NCBI GenBank assembly: GCA_015039465.1
Contig: MU130533.1
Span: 62,001 to 126,000 of the forward strand
Length of the DNA stretch: 64,000 bases
Source: Phlegmacium glaucopus
Taxonomy: Eukaryota > Basidiomycota > Agaricomycetes > Agaricales > Cortinariaceae
Reading direction: 5' to 3'
The notes under the pieces are model-generated. The model did no database searches. It was given only the letters and a program-made list of their open reading frames with translations, and was not told the origin of the DNA. A program made the position numbers and the translations under genes. Position 1 is the stretch's first letter. Each line of letters starts with the position of its first letter. This document shows, in pieces, positions 23,981-38,778 of this stretch.

Positions 23981-25240
23981 ATGTCCAAAGTGCCTCATCT
24001 TATGACTCTGGCCGATCTTAGTGGGCCTCAAATTAATCGTATCCTTGTTCATTCCCTGCAGCTCAAGCGTCGCTCAATACCTTGGCTTTTACCTCAATTC
24101 GCTGGAGCGAAAAAAACAAAAATGCGCCTTCCCTCTCAATCTCTTTTTGGAAAAAGCATAGCAGTTATATTTTCTAAGCGTAGTACTCGTACTCGTCTGG
24201 CTGCTGAGACTAGTACTGAAATTCTCGGAGGGAATACGGTTTTTTTGGGACTTGATGATATCCAACTTGGAGTAAATGAATCTGCCAGGGATACTGCTCG
24301 AGTTATTGGAGGAATGTGTCAGGGTATTTTCGCTCGAGTGGGTGATCATGCAGATATTGAAGTAGGCTCTTTTTTTTTTCAAACTTGAACTCTTTTTTTG
24401 AAGCTTCATTTAGGAACTAGCCAAGTACTCGCCTGTGCCTGTACTGAATGCTCTCTCATCATTGTGGCACCCAACCCAAATCCTAGCAGATTTGCTCACT
24501 CTACATGAACACGCAGATAGATTTGGTGCTGTTCCTGAAACGTCTGAGGACAGCAAGCATTCAGTTCTGCCTAAACTCCCTCCCCTAACAGTAGCCTATG
24601 TTGGCGACTCTGCCAACGTTTTACATGACATGCTTGTGACATATCCTCGTTTGGGACATCACTTACGGGTGGCTAGTCCGAAGCAATATCGAGCTCCGTC
24701 GCAAGTTTGGGATCGGGTACTGGAACTTGGATGTGACAAAGATATCTGGTGGGGAGAAGACCCTAAAGAGGCCGTGCGGGGCGCGGATGTGGTCGTCACT
24801 GATACATGGTGAGCAAAAGTTTTTGTTTAATGAAAGGAAAGAAATTGAAACTATTTCGGTGTCAGGATTTCGATGGGTCAAGAAGCTGAGAAAGCAGAAC
24901 GGCTGCAAGCGTTTCAAGGGTATCAGGTGACAGAAGCGCTTTGTCGAGAAGGTGGAGCCAAACCTGGTTGGCAGTTTTTACATTGTCTTCCACGAAAATC
25001 CGATGAAGTCGATGATGAGGTATTGCTAATATATCCCTCAACTTCCAAACGCTTAACTTGATTTGTATAGGTATTTTATGGCCCTCGATCACTCGTATTT
25101 CCCGAAGCTGACAATCGAAAATGGACTACCATGGCTCTTTTTGAGTAAGCCACCTTTTACTGAACTAGAATTCATTATGAATTGATGTTGTTATCAGCAT
25201 GCTCTTCGGAAAATGGGATTTGTGTGAGGACAGGGATTAA
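23981..25240 (+). CDS. ARG3: Ornithine carbamoyltransferase
   Basis: Converts ornithine and carbamoyl phosphate to citrulline in arginine biosynthesis. The start at 23981 gives [20 protein letters not shown]. The carbamoyl-phosphate site [13 protein letters not shown] is intact, as are [20 protein letters not shown], the HPTQ motif in [58 protein letters not shown] and the ornithine-site [20 protein letters not shown]. The C-terminus is [20 protein letters not shown] with a stop at 25240. Four introns. There is no in-frame ATG further upstream before a stop, and the N-terminus is not a typical presequence. The enzyme may therefore be cytosolic as in budding yeast, unless an upstream spliced exon exists. 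Confidence 0.95.
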
Positions 25241-25286
25241 AGTACACTATGTGCAAGGTAGTCGATATATAGTAATTGAGCGCTGA

Positions 25287-25306
25287 GGCGTGTGAAAAAC
25301 TGAAAG
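25287..25306 (+). promoter_or_regulatory. Second copy of the 20-bp element, upstream of TVP38
   Basis: Identical to 23917-23936. It lies 47 bp after the ARG3 stop codon and 68-87 bp before the TVP38-like start codon, a placement similar to the first copy. Confidence 0.55.
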
Positions 25307-25373
25307 TAGGCGGCTGCGGTGTCACAGTTAGGCTATCTCTCTCTCTTTCTTCAATTCCAAAGGCTGGTCCATC

Positions 25374-26660
25374 ATGGCGAACAGTAGTACTCGCCGTCCT
25401 CCTTCTCTTGACCCCGTTTCCTTTGTTTCTCCTGTTCCTTCAAATTCTCAGATGCAGGAGAAAGATATTCCCTTGCAACCCTCTACCGGAAACAGATGGC
25501 AATACCCCTCACCCTCACCCACGCCTCAGTGGTCCCCTTATTTCTCTCCAGATACCGCACGTCCTTTTCCTCCGCCTTCGTCCCAATTTTTTCGACAACC
25601 CGCCCCAATACCGATACTACCCATCAGATCTAAATCTTACTACTCTCGTTCATCAATCTCGCAACTCATTAGGGCCTTGAAGCCATGGCTACCTCTGATC
25701 TTGTACGCAGTGACGAGTCTTGGTTTCGTCGTTGCAATCGCTTTCTATCGAACTGAGTTATTCACCTGTATGTCACTCCTTTTGGCACATGATCTTGGAA
25801 AATAAATAGATTCTTGTCATACAGATCTCGACGAACTTTCACTATGGTTACGTTCGGACGAGCAATATGGCTATGCAGTTCTTTTCTCCCTCATTTTTAT
25901 CACTACAATTCGTAAGTCCAAATTTTTTATCTTTCATATCATGTCTCCAAGGTACTATACTGATGTTATCCACCAAAAAGCTCCAATTCCGCTGTACTCT
26001 ACCCTCATTATCTTATCTGGATACACTTTCGGCCCGTGGACGGGTGCTCTCATATCTTATTTTGCAGCTCTCACCGGCGCGCTAGTTGTATTTATCGTCT
26101 CTCGAACTCTCTTCCGCGAATCTATCCAACGTTGGCTAGTTTCCCTGACATCAGTCAATCGTGTCGTTCGCGCCATAGAAAAGCGACCCAAGTTGCTCTT
26201 TCTAATCCGATTGGCGCCCTACCCCTACAATGTTATGAACTGTCTATTGGCGGCCTCGCCTACTCTGACGCTTCACACTTACACGGTCTGCACGGCCCTC
26301 TCCTTGTTCAAAGTGATCATTCATACCAGTCTTGGCGCCTCCATACACTCTTTCAGAGATTATCATGCTAAACCTGGTACATCTCCCGGAAAAGAAACCA
26401 CATCAGCTGTAATGGCACGGATATGGACAATTGTCGGCATTATACTATGTGTCTTGATCCTTATCTATCTATCCATTGTTGCGCGACGAGCCGTTGACAA
26501 CGAGCTAGATGATGTCCCTGTTACTGCGCATGATAACGAGGAAACCCAGGCTTTCCTCTCTTCAGGCAGCGACCTAGAGTCGTCTGCACCTTCAGATAGC
26601 GGTCCTATGACGGAGGTACCGTTCCGGTCCTCTTTAATCAATCCCAGTGGACCCGATTAG
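25374..26660 (+). CDS. TVP38: TVP38/TMEM64-family Golgi membrane protein
   Basis: Multi-spanning SNARE-associated Golgi protein (VTT/DedA-like fold) of late Golgi vesicles; related proteins scramble or organise lipids. The cytosolic N-terminus is Pro/Ser-rich. The first helix lies in KPWLPLILYAVTSLGFVVAI. After an intron comes YLDELSLWLRSDEQYGYAVL. After a second intron comes the conserved core IPLYSTLIILSGYTFGPWTG, ALISYFAALTGALVVFIVSR, LFLIRLAPYPYNVMNCLLAA, FKVIIHTSLGASIHSF and a last helix IWTIVGIILCVLILIYLSIV. The C-terminal tail is acidic and Ser-rich. The start at 25374 is the first ATG of the frame. Confidence 0.9.
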
Positions 26661-28646
26661 GACCTGGTCATGAGGTTTTAAGTATTCGTTTATCGCCTCG
26701 TTCATCCCCACGCCGTTATCTGTTTCACTTATGCAATCGCTATCCCTACTACCTCTTCCACTCATTCTACATTCAGTCTTTACAATCAAATCGACCATCG
26801 CGCGGACTATTTTCTCTCTTCATATCAATATCCAAAATGCATCAGGTGGTGCCCATTATGTCGTTTCCTTTTTTTTCCCTTTTTTTCTTTTCTCTTTTCT
26901 GCGCCGCTCCCCCTCCCCCTCCCCCTCCCATACATGTCCTTTTGTTTCCCCCCCCCGCGCTCTCCGCTTAGGCAGAGCATTTCCATGATAGATAGATATC
27001 GTATTGACACTCAAAAGACTATCAGTTGTAACTTCTGTACATACATAAAAACGAGGATATCTAAATGGACAAAATATTTAAATAATATATTTTCCAAAAA
27101 AAAATAAAACCTTTTTAAACATTATGTAGATATCTTTTTTGATCTCTCACTCTCAGTTCCAAATGGAACCAAAAAAATACGTCCGTCTGGTTGGGCCAAT
27201 GGGCTTGGCGTTTAAGGTTTGCCTCCGTTCCCCCACATGTTATTTATTTGACTGACACAGCAAGGGTCGTTTAAACCTCCGTTAACTTGGGTGTGGGATT
27301 TACAAGCTTCTTTCTTTAATTTTTTTGCGGTAATTTTTTTTTTTAAAAAGGACTTGGCCAACCAATGGTAACGATTGTACGGTATTGAGAGAGAGGGAGA
27401 GCAAGGTGCTTCCGATCAGAAGTTCTTTTTTGAAATCTAAATTTATATATGTATCGATCGAAATCGAGATCTAAAGTCATCTATGTAGCAAAAAAAAGGA
27501 GAAAGAAAAAAAACAACAACAGCAGACAGACACACTTTGACTTCCTTTTATGGTTATGGTTTTGTGGGAACAGAAGCGGGATGTCGGACACGGATATCCG
27601 TTATCACGAAAAGAGACCCTTGTTTTTTTAAACTTATGTCCATATCGACAATCGATAATAATGTTTATCCAATGTGTTTTTTCATAATATACGTTACGGC
27701 TACATAACAACACGCGTTTTCGTCATCCAACTAGTACATACTTGTCACACCATTCACCTTCATCTCGGCTCTTGTTCGGATAATCCCTGAAAGTCGCAAT
27801 GTTTTTTTATTTTCGGTGTTGTCTGTGTGGCTAGGTATACATGCATTCGTCAATGGGAAAAAAAAAAGATAACAAAAAAGAGAGGTAACGATACATGGGG
27901 ATGAACAGATTTTGTGGCGAAAATTGTACGGTGGGAGGAAATGAAAGGTGCAGGACGGAGAGTGAAGTTCATCATCATCATGGCATCAAAAGTCATTTAA
28001 TAAAATGACAAGGGGTGATCGTATCTGGCTGTTGGGTATATATCAAATAGATATGAGCGCTCAATTGTGTATAGGAATTTGAGGGCGGGGAGGGGGGGCA
28101 AATTTTCTTTTTCTCGTAGTTGTAAATCGTGATCAGAGATTTTAAAGGATAGAAAGCCATTGGCAAACAACAAAAAAAGGAGAGAGATGAGAGAAGAAAA
28201 AAAAAGTCCAAAAGACGACAACAACGGATATCGTGAGAGTGTGCAAGCAAGAATTCCAAGATGGGGCTTTGCGTAACCGACTTTTTTTTGGGGGGAGGGG
28301 TATGTGTGGAGGGGTGGGCGAGAGCGATGAGGGAGGAATCGATTGCCAGGCAGGTATTCCTCCTGTGAGAAAAATATATATAATAGCATCGAGCACAAGA
28401 CGAAGGTCCAAGTAAGGAGCAACAGAAAGAAACAACAGAGCAAGTGACAAGGACGAAGAAAGCAAACCCAGGGATCCTCGCAGTGCGCGCACGCACGCAC
28501 GACAAGAAAAAAAAAATCGAAAGAGAGGATGGAGAGAGGTTTATAGGTCCCCCGATACTTTGCTGTAGTGGTGTGGTAGATGCTCGTTCATTGGAACGAA
28601 CCCAAAGTCTGGCGAGACTGGTTGAAAACTGATCAGTACAAAAAAG
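26661..28646. other. 2-kb low-complexity spacer with homopolymer and C-rich tracts
   Basis: The segment is full of poly-T and poly-A runs (for example around 26865-26900, 27095-27115, 27330-27345 and 27490-27515), alternating with purine-rich stretches. At 26909-26929 four C-runs separated by single T (C5TC5TC5TC3) form a G-quadruplex-capable motif on the opposite strand, followed by a C9 run near 26948. Reading frames between 27993 and 28505 are open in several minus frames only because of biased composition. It probably contains the TVP38 and HSF-gene 3' UTRs. Confidence 0.6.
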
Positions 28647-30543
28647 TCAACGAAAAGGGAAATCAAGATCCAACAAAGACAAGAAAATAGAGGTGTGGAT
28701 CTTTGCATGCTTCGAAGCAAAAGCTAATCTTTGGATCGTCCGACAACCCAAAGATAATAAGAAAAGGAATGAAAAAAAGAGACTTACATCGGTTAATATC
28801 AGTTTCGCCATTATAATTTTCAGGAACAGGCGGCGTATTTGCTTGCGACGATGACGTGTGGGAAGCAGCAGAGATGGAGGAAGTCGACGTAGAAGGTCGC
28901 ACATTTCTGTGACCCCATCCATGACTATCATTCATCGAATCCATAGACGCCGTGTGGCCCACCGCAGCCGCCGAATAAGCAAATTCAGCTTGAGAAGCGT
29001 TGAAACCGTACGGGTCAACAGATGGGAGTTGGATCATGCTCCTCACGCGTGGAATCCCAGATGATTGATGTTCATCGACTGGTTGCGGAGAGGTAGACGG
29101 TCGTTGATCGCTATGGTCATATGGGCTCGGATATGGGCTCATGGCCTGGCTGTGACGCCTAGCGCGACGTACACTTAGAGAACTAGAATTGAAACTAGAT
29201 TTTGAGGACTGGGGTCGTGCAGGAGAGATAGGCCGATGATGACTTGAGCTAGGCCTAGAATAATCGTCATGATAGGGAATTGAAGAGACGGAAGACATTG
29301 AATATCCGGTGGTTGGCCGACTATCGGGTGATAAAGATGAAGCGCTATGCTCCCCTTGCATTGGTATCGAAGAGAAGGGAGACCCATAAGAAGTGTTTAT
29401 TGTCGGGGTGGGTCTGGAATAACCGTTTGTAGGATTCAAGAGAGAAGATAAGCTGCTGTTGTGATTTGAGGAACCGCCATTGCTTGCAAATGACCAGGTA
29501 TTTTGCTCTGGATAAGAATATTGAGAAGAAGAAACGACCATGTCGCGACTTGAATTGGAATAGCTGGACAACGGCTGATAATTGCTAGATGGTGGGTCAT
29601 CTGAAGGGGTTATAGGGTGGAGGGTATGAGATGAATGGGAATAGATGTTATTCTGGTGAGAAATATGTGGAGGGTCGGAGGGGACCATTAATGGCGGAAG
29701 AGCGGAACGAGAGTAGTTGGTACCCCAGGCTTGAGAGTTTCCCTGGCTAAGGGGTGTGAATGAGCCAGGCGCGGAGAAACCACGAGCCCGACCCACAGCT
29801 CCGTTTACGAGTTTGTGCGAGGGATGAGAGCCGACGGAGGAAGGTACCGTGAGAGGGACAGGACCCATTCCGGCAGAACGTGGTGGGGGTATTGAGGTAG
29901 GCTCCTGGACATCGCGTTTTCTTGGCTTAGGAAGGCGAGGTGGGACACGGCGTTTGAAATTAGCAACAACATCAGGCGGTGAGTGGCGGTTGAGAGTAGG
30001 ATGTGCTGTATATTGAAAATAGAAAAATGAAGCTATTTTTCCTGAAAGAGGCAAGGAGACTTACACCAAGTACTAGCGTCCGGATCGTCAATTGCGGGGT
30101 CAACGTTTCGCAAGTTAACTTTGCGCATGAAACCATAGATCTATGTATAACGTGAAAAGTTGAGTTTTTTTAGTTTTTCTTTTCTTTTTTTTTTTTTTTT
30201 GGTTGAGGAAGGAAGGGAAGAGAAGATTTACATTTAGTTGGCGGGAGAAGCTAGCGAATCTGGATTGACGATAGATACTTGGAAGGACATGGAGAGCGAG
30301 TTGCTCTGGTCTTTCTACGATGATGTGTTCTCCTGCAGGATCCCAACGAATCATATGGTGATTTTCGGGACGCTCTAGGAGACTGTTGGGAGATGGTCAG
30401 AAGGAGTTGTCGGAGAGGGATGATAATAAAACTGACGCGTATAATTTTGTCAAAAAGGTTGCCTGTGGTTTTGCATCTGACTTTGGAGGATGATGGTCCT
30501 TTGAGGGACTTGGAGGAGTATCGTCTGAACTTGAGCTGGACAT
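28647..30543 (-). CDS. HSF-type DNA-binding transcription factor
   Basis: Nuclear transcription factor with an N-terminal HSF-type winged-helix domain. The start at 30543 gives MSSSSSDDTPPSPSKDHH. Across introns the domain reads QATFLTKLYALLERPENHHM, IRWDPAGEHIIVERPEQLAL, PSIYRQSRFASFSRQLN and IYGFMRKVNLRNVDP, then WSHPTLNRHSPPDVVANFKR, a typical end of the domain. The rest (about 430 residues) is Ser/Pro/Tyr-rich and disordered, with a basic patch SVRRARRHSQAMSPYPSPY. I see no heptad-repeat oligomerisation domain, so it is not a classical Hsf1. The 3' end is uncertain: an intron after GETDINR gives a stop at 28647, while reading through gives one at 28663. Confidence 0.82.
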
Positions 30544-30837
30544 GAGTTGGTGAGGATGGTAAGAGAGATCAGCCATTGTCTTTCTTCTAAACGTCTCTCT
30601 CTAAAGTACGGTGGAGAAAAGGGAAATTTCCGAATATACGTAATCAATAGTCACACTCAAGATCCATCACATATGTTATCAACACAGATCTACAGATACC
30701 CGAGGCCCCGAGGGTTCTTTCCTCAAAAGTAACCGGTAATCCCGATTCAAATCTACTAATTTATTTATCAAAATTTTAATATTATTTGGCCTTGTCCCTT
30801 TCCAAAAAATAATTATTATAAAAAAAAACAAAACATA

Positions 30838-33439
<2,602 letters not shown>

Positions 33440-35948
33440 TTTTCCAACCACAGGGGAACAGGGGGGAGGAGAGGGAAGTTGGTAAGACGGAATCAGGGAC
33501 GATGCATGAATGATGGTCGGTCTGTATAAAATGACAGCTGTTTTAGGCTTAGTTCACAGGAAAAATCAAACTGTTATGTAAGAGTCGTTCCTAATGTCCT
33601 CGCAGACGTTGCATCGACGCTCCATCCTTTATCCCTTAATCTTCCTAACTCTGCGAGGTTGCACTATACGATAAGATGCCAATTTGTTGTTGTGTTCGAA
33701 TTCTTTTCATTTCCGCCGGATTTCGAAGATATCGATAGAGAAGAAAACCCTGTCTCGTGGTCTTCCAAAGCGACTGGACCTGAGAGTTCGACTTCTCCAT
33801 TTTATAGGTTACAAATTGACTTGAATGGTTAACAACCGTACCTTGATTTCGAAAATCTTGAATGCTTCTAGATCTCGACAAGTCGTTCCAGGTCTATGTA
33901 TTTCACTCCCTTATCACCGTTAACGCGCTTCAATTCATGCTGAACTAGTAGAGGCATACGATGTCGTCATGCTGAGTTGGCTAATACACACTTCTGTCTT
34001 TTAATATCTGCCATGGAGATTTCGAGACTTTCGGTCGTGTCATTGCGAAAGGGTATGTCATCCAGGGTTGAACAAATGGTCTTCTTTTATTTAATCCTTG
34101 GGAACTTATTGAGCTTGTAGCTGAGTCAAGAGAAACCGATGGCGTTTATTGCATGTCAATTTTCCTTCATCTACGGAGGAGTTTTTTTTTAACAATAGGA
34201 GTCATCAAACATCACTGGTCGTGCGTTCAATAATAATGTCCACCGATACATAAGATCTCACTCTTCTATGCTTTTGTCCCCGTTATAATAGCGATGTCCG
34301 ACCCGCCGGTCTGATGAAAACCACCGTCTCCGCATAGCCATCGCTTCGATATTCCGTTCGTCGGCCTCAGCTATTAGCGGTCTTCCCCAGGGTCTCCTCA
34401 TGCTGTTGTTGCTCGCTTCGGTCTTGCGTTCACTAAGAGATAGCTCATCTGTGCCTACGTGCGCTAAAGCTATATCTATTATAAAATCTTATCAAGTCAC
34501 GTTTCTTATCGATGTATCAGCTTAGGATCTCTTCCCTTTTCGTCCCCAAAATATCACTCAACTGTGCTCTATGGAGTACCGAATAATTGGTGCCATCATC
34601 GTGCGTCTACCTGGAAGACTCGGAAAAGGTCTCAGCAACCTTGGTCGGATTCCCTACTAAAAAAGGCTCTGACCAGACTCCTTTTGGGACCCCTATTAGG
34701 TTTCTCTACCTGAGATTTCAGTCATGTTACACGGATCCTATCGCCTTGAATGAGTCAATATACAAGTATGACAAGCTCAATGCTCATGGATCCTGTACAT
34801 CATCTGATGTGTACCTCCGCAACCAACGGTTCGAAAATTGCTTACTAGTCGGACCGCCCACCTACGCGAGCAATGTACATTACCTGATCTATTTTGTATT
34901 ATTTTTTAGTGCTCTCAATTCGAAAGCTCGACTAGGCATCTGGTAGCACGAATTTCGAATTGCCATCGGCATTGGCCGCCCGTAACGGATCAATCGTACA
35001 ACCAAGCCGAGATCCCACTCTCAAAAATTGAGTTGTTTAGATCAGTCTTATCGTTTTGAATCTTCGGCAAACCACATATTCAAAGAAATTACCACAAGGT
35101 TATACCCCACACTTTGGATTTTTGAATGAGATCTATCAGTATTGGTTACCAATAATACTAGTAGTAAGTTTGTCAATTTTATCTCTTCGAGAAACTCCAC
35201 ACAGGAGGCCCCGCTGACAATCGATATAAGCACAGCGCTCGTTGGCTAGATCTGTTTTCGCTTCTTTAGCTCCCTTCACTAGGACTCCGGGTTCTCACTA
35301 TTATATGTCAGACTTCAGCCAATCCGCCGCATGAGGTTAGATCTGCTGGACGAGTTATTTAAAATGGGACCTCACCTGCGATTTATCGGAAGATTAGAAA
35401 CAAATCCGAAAACAGTTTCGAGGTATGGACCTCAGGTACTCGAGCTCGCACGCTAGCCCTGTACGGCCAAGTTGTTCAAGTAAGCAACCGTGAAAATAGG
35501 GGAGATCCGGGGGTAATCATCTATTTTATTTAGTCATGGTACATGTTACGCCACAGAATCCGGAGGTTTGAAGGGTTGGGTGTATTAATTTGTTCGTCGT
35601 ACAACGGCAATGAAACTAAAACTGCCAGGTCTATGCGGAGGAAAATACCAAATGGCGAGGAGATGGCTACTATGATTTACCGTTTATATCGGGTTTCGGA
35701 CGGAGCTGCCGGGGACGGTAGGCCCGCCGATAGGTGCGGATACTGACCAGCCTCGGATTTCAGACATGCGAAAAGCCCAAAAACTACGTTCAGAACATGT
35801 TCGCCTGGTTCCACTCCCCAAATTCCCTTGCAGCGCTTGAAGAAAGCCCTCGCTTTAGCGTTTCAAGTTGGAATTGTTACGGACGAGCCAAGGACGAAGG
35901 ATATAAAGACGACGCACTCATAGCTTCGGTACCCTTGAATATTCTCAA
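33440..35948. other. 2.5-kb divergent intergenic region
   Basis: It lies between the start codons of the Fpk1-like kinase and the MFS transporter. Only weak frames occur (for example 34587-34946 plus), without family signatures or coherent splicing. It probably holds long 5' leaders and promoters. No repeats are obvious. Confidence 0.55.
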
Positions 35949-38662
35949 ATGTCCGTGGAGCGTAGGAATTCCCCCTCGTTAGAAACACGCTCGCTACTTG
36001 ACGAGAGGCCACCTTCATACCACTCTACGGATGACGTCAACGATTCCCCTCCCCCACTTCCCGATGTCGTCAATAAATTTTCAAGAGCTGACACATGCTG
36101 GATACTTGCCGGCCTATGGTCGGGTGTTCTACTAGGTGCCTTTGATGGTACGCCTCGACCTTTACTCAACCATCTTTCAAATCGCTCACTGTCACCAGGA
36201 ACCGTCGTCGCGACTTTATTAACACCAATTGGGAGCGAATTCAAGGCGTCAAATCAATCTTCCTATATTGGCACTTCATACTTGTTGTCAGTATGTTGTT
36301 TTACACCTCTTTATGGTCAGTCATGTCAATCATATTGAACTAAAGGCTGACATCCAATTTAGGACGATTAGCCGATATCCTTGGCCGTAAAGGAGCAATG
36401 CTCGTAGCACTGTCACTCTTCGGTATGTTTGCCTAACATGCGCTATTGGCCGGCTTCTCATTTAACAGGATCTGGAACTATATTTTGTGGCATGGCTCCT
36501 TCGATGGACGCGCTCATCGCCGCCCGCGCTGTGGCTGGTATGGGAGGTGGAGGGTCAGTCTACATCCGAGATCTTATTCTATAATTGTCTTACTCAATCT
36601 AATACATAAATCATTTAGCGTCATGACAGGTACGCATCTCGCATGGGATTTCACCGAGGCTTTTGCGCTAATGAAGGCTCGGGCAGTCTCAAGTATCGCC
36701 GTTTCTGACTTAGTCCCGCTGTAAGATTGGATTCGCCGCTTAGATCTTGCAATCACTTGATCTGATAGTTTTTCGACAGGAAGCAACGTGGTCTATATCA
36801 GGGAATGGCCAACATGTAAGCAACATTACCTTTACTTCTTTACTCCACGACAGCTAACTAGTTTTCAGATTGTTTGGTCTTGGCTCAGGTTTGGGCGGAC
36901 CATTGGGTGGCTGGGTGAATGATAAGTTTGGATGGTGTGTTTGTTCCAACGTCCTCGATCGAGATCTCGGCGTAGATAACTTACCATGACGTTCAGGCGT
37001 GTTGCGTTCTACATGCAGGTTTGTTGTTGTCCGCGTCTCGATTAACAAAGGTACTTACTAGTAACCGTAGGCACCTATGCTAATCTTCAGCTTCGTCGTA
37101 GTTGCAACAAAGGTCAATATAAAACTTCCGGACGACATTCAAAATCAAACTTTGTCAGACAAACTGCGTCGTATCGACTTTCTAGGTTCCTTGACTCTTG
37201 TTGGGACAGTTGGTTGCCTCCTTTTGGGTTTCAGTTTGAAATCCACTGAGGAGATGCAATGGTCACATCCAGTAGTTATGGGGCTTCTAGTTGCGAGTGT
37301 TGTCTTTGGAATTTGCTTTGTCTGCGTGGAAAAGTACTGGGCTCCGTACCCCGTTATGCCTTTACGTTTGATGACTCAACGGACTCCTTTGGCTGTATCA
37401 ATATCAAATCTTTTGCTCAGCATGTCTTCTTTTTCTATGGTAAGCTCGGTGCCACGTTTTTCAGGAGAGAAAATAATTACTTGATGATTTTTGTAGCTCT
37501 ACAATGCGCCATTGGTGAGGGATTTTGGACTTGCCCCTCTCCAGATGCTGACAGTATCTGTAGTATTTTTCTGCAGTTAAAATGACTTCTTCTGCGATCG
37601 CTGGTATGTGTTTGGCCAAATAATTGACAAATTAGCAGAACTAATCAGTTTTAGGTTTCCATCTATTGCCGCACTCTGTAGGTTACTTGAAGAATCAAGC
37701 AACGAGATCTTTCTTACCATTTTCAGATTTCAATTTCCATTGGCAGTGTCTTCGCTGGCTGGTGAGTTCTTGAAAGTGTATCTATTACTAGTTTATTGAC
37801 CAACTAATATCAGGTTCATGCGGAGAACGGGGAAATTATATGTGTTGACTCTGGTATCTTCATCCATGGCCCTTTCAACTAGCGTGCTAGCTAGCTTTTG
37901 GAACGACAATACATCTTCTTTTCATCTTTGGATCGATCTGATACCACATGGCTTTGGCGTGGCTAGTTTCATCACAACCACATTGATTGTCTGTTTCTTT
38001 TCTTTTCTTTACTTCCTCGTATGTACTGATTTTAATCAGGCGATGATTGCTGGTGTTTACAAGGAGGACATGCCGGTCGCTATTGGAAGTACGGGTTTTC
38101 TCTGATTCTTACACGAAATCCCATAACAAGTCTTGTTTAGTCACCTACCTGTTCCGAACCACTGGACAAGTTCTTGGCGTCAGTCTAAGCGGTGCGGTCT
38201 TACAAGCAGTCCTTTTGCAGAAACTACGAGAGCGAATACATGGGCCAGATGCAGCAGATGTTAGTGACCAATTTTCAAAACCACCGTTTAGAATCTCACA
38301 ATTTTTCAGATTATTTATTCTATTCGGTAATTCAATCGTCCCCTCGTGCCAGCCTTAATTTATTGTTATCCATCAGTCACTCAGCGCAGATTATACCAAC
38401 ATTAGAACCACATCTACAAAAAGCCGCGGTGGATGCCTACGCTGACGCCTTACGCGTCGTATTTATTTGTCAAGCCGCCATCAATGTCTTAGGATTTATT
38501 GCATGTTTACCAATCCAGGAAAGCCCACTTGCGTGAGTTATGCTTCATGGCAACCGCTAGGTGTATTGCATCTGATATCTTTACAGTGCAACTCGCGAAG
38601 AAGAACAACAACAACACCATCAGGATCAAGAGAATGTTGGACAGGGAGATGAGCACGATTAA
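35949..38662 (+). CDS. MFS transporter, DHA2-type (Vba/Fnx1 vacuolar amino-acid group)
   Basis: Predicted 14-TM proton antiporter most like the vacuolar basic-amino-acid permeases Vba1 and Fnx1. The start at 35949 gives MSVERRNSPSLETRSLLDER, a cytosolic leader with an acidic dileucine-like ETRSLL motif. Transport motifs across exons are GVLLGAFDGTVVATLLTPIG, YIGTSYLLSVCCFTPLYGRL, ADILGRKGAMLVALSLFGSG, ALIAARAVAGMGGGGVMTV, KQRGLYQGMANILFGLGSGL, GGPLGGWVNDKFGWRVAFYM, LPHSISISIGSVFAGWFMRR and TYLFRTTGQVLGVSLSGAVL. The end is acidic and Gln/His-rich (stop at 38660-38662). About a dozen introns of roughly 50-80 nt are needed, and each restores the frame. Confidence 0.87.
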
Positions 38663-38778
38663 CACCGTTGTACTACAATTATCTGATGTATTTTGTAAAA
38701 ACCTCCCACAAAATATTCTAAAAACTTCAATGGCACGAGATCCCCCTGCATGAAATTTGGTTTGGTTTGTTTGGTTGG

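Noticed and set aside
27993..28505. Long open frames on the minus strand in more than one phase
   Set aside because: The frames are open because of purine/pyrimidine-biased, low-complexity sequence. The translations are Ser/Leu/Cys/Phe-rich with no family signature and several phases are open at once.
34587..34946. 119-codon plus-strand frame
   Set aside because: Residue composition and order resemble no protein family, no adjoining exon fits, and it lies in a long divergent promoter region.
35949..38662. Fungal resistance or secondary-metabolite cluster around the MFS transporter
   Set aside because: Neighbours are a kinase, a small membrane protein and a ribosomal protein; no biosynthetic core enzyme is present in the window.
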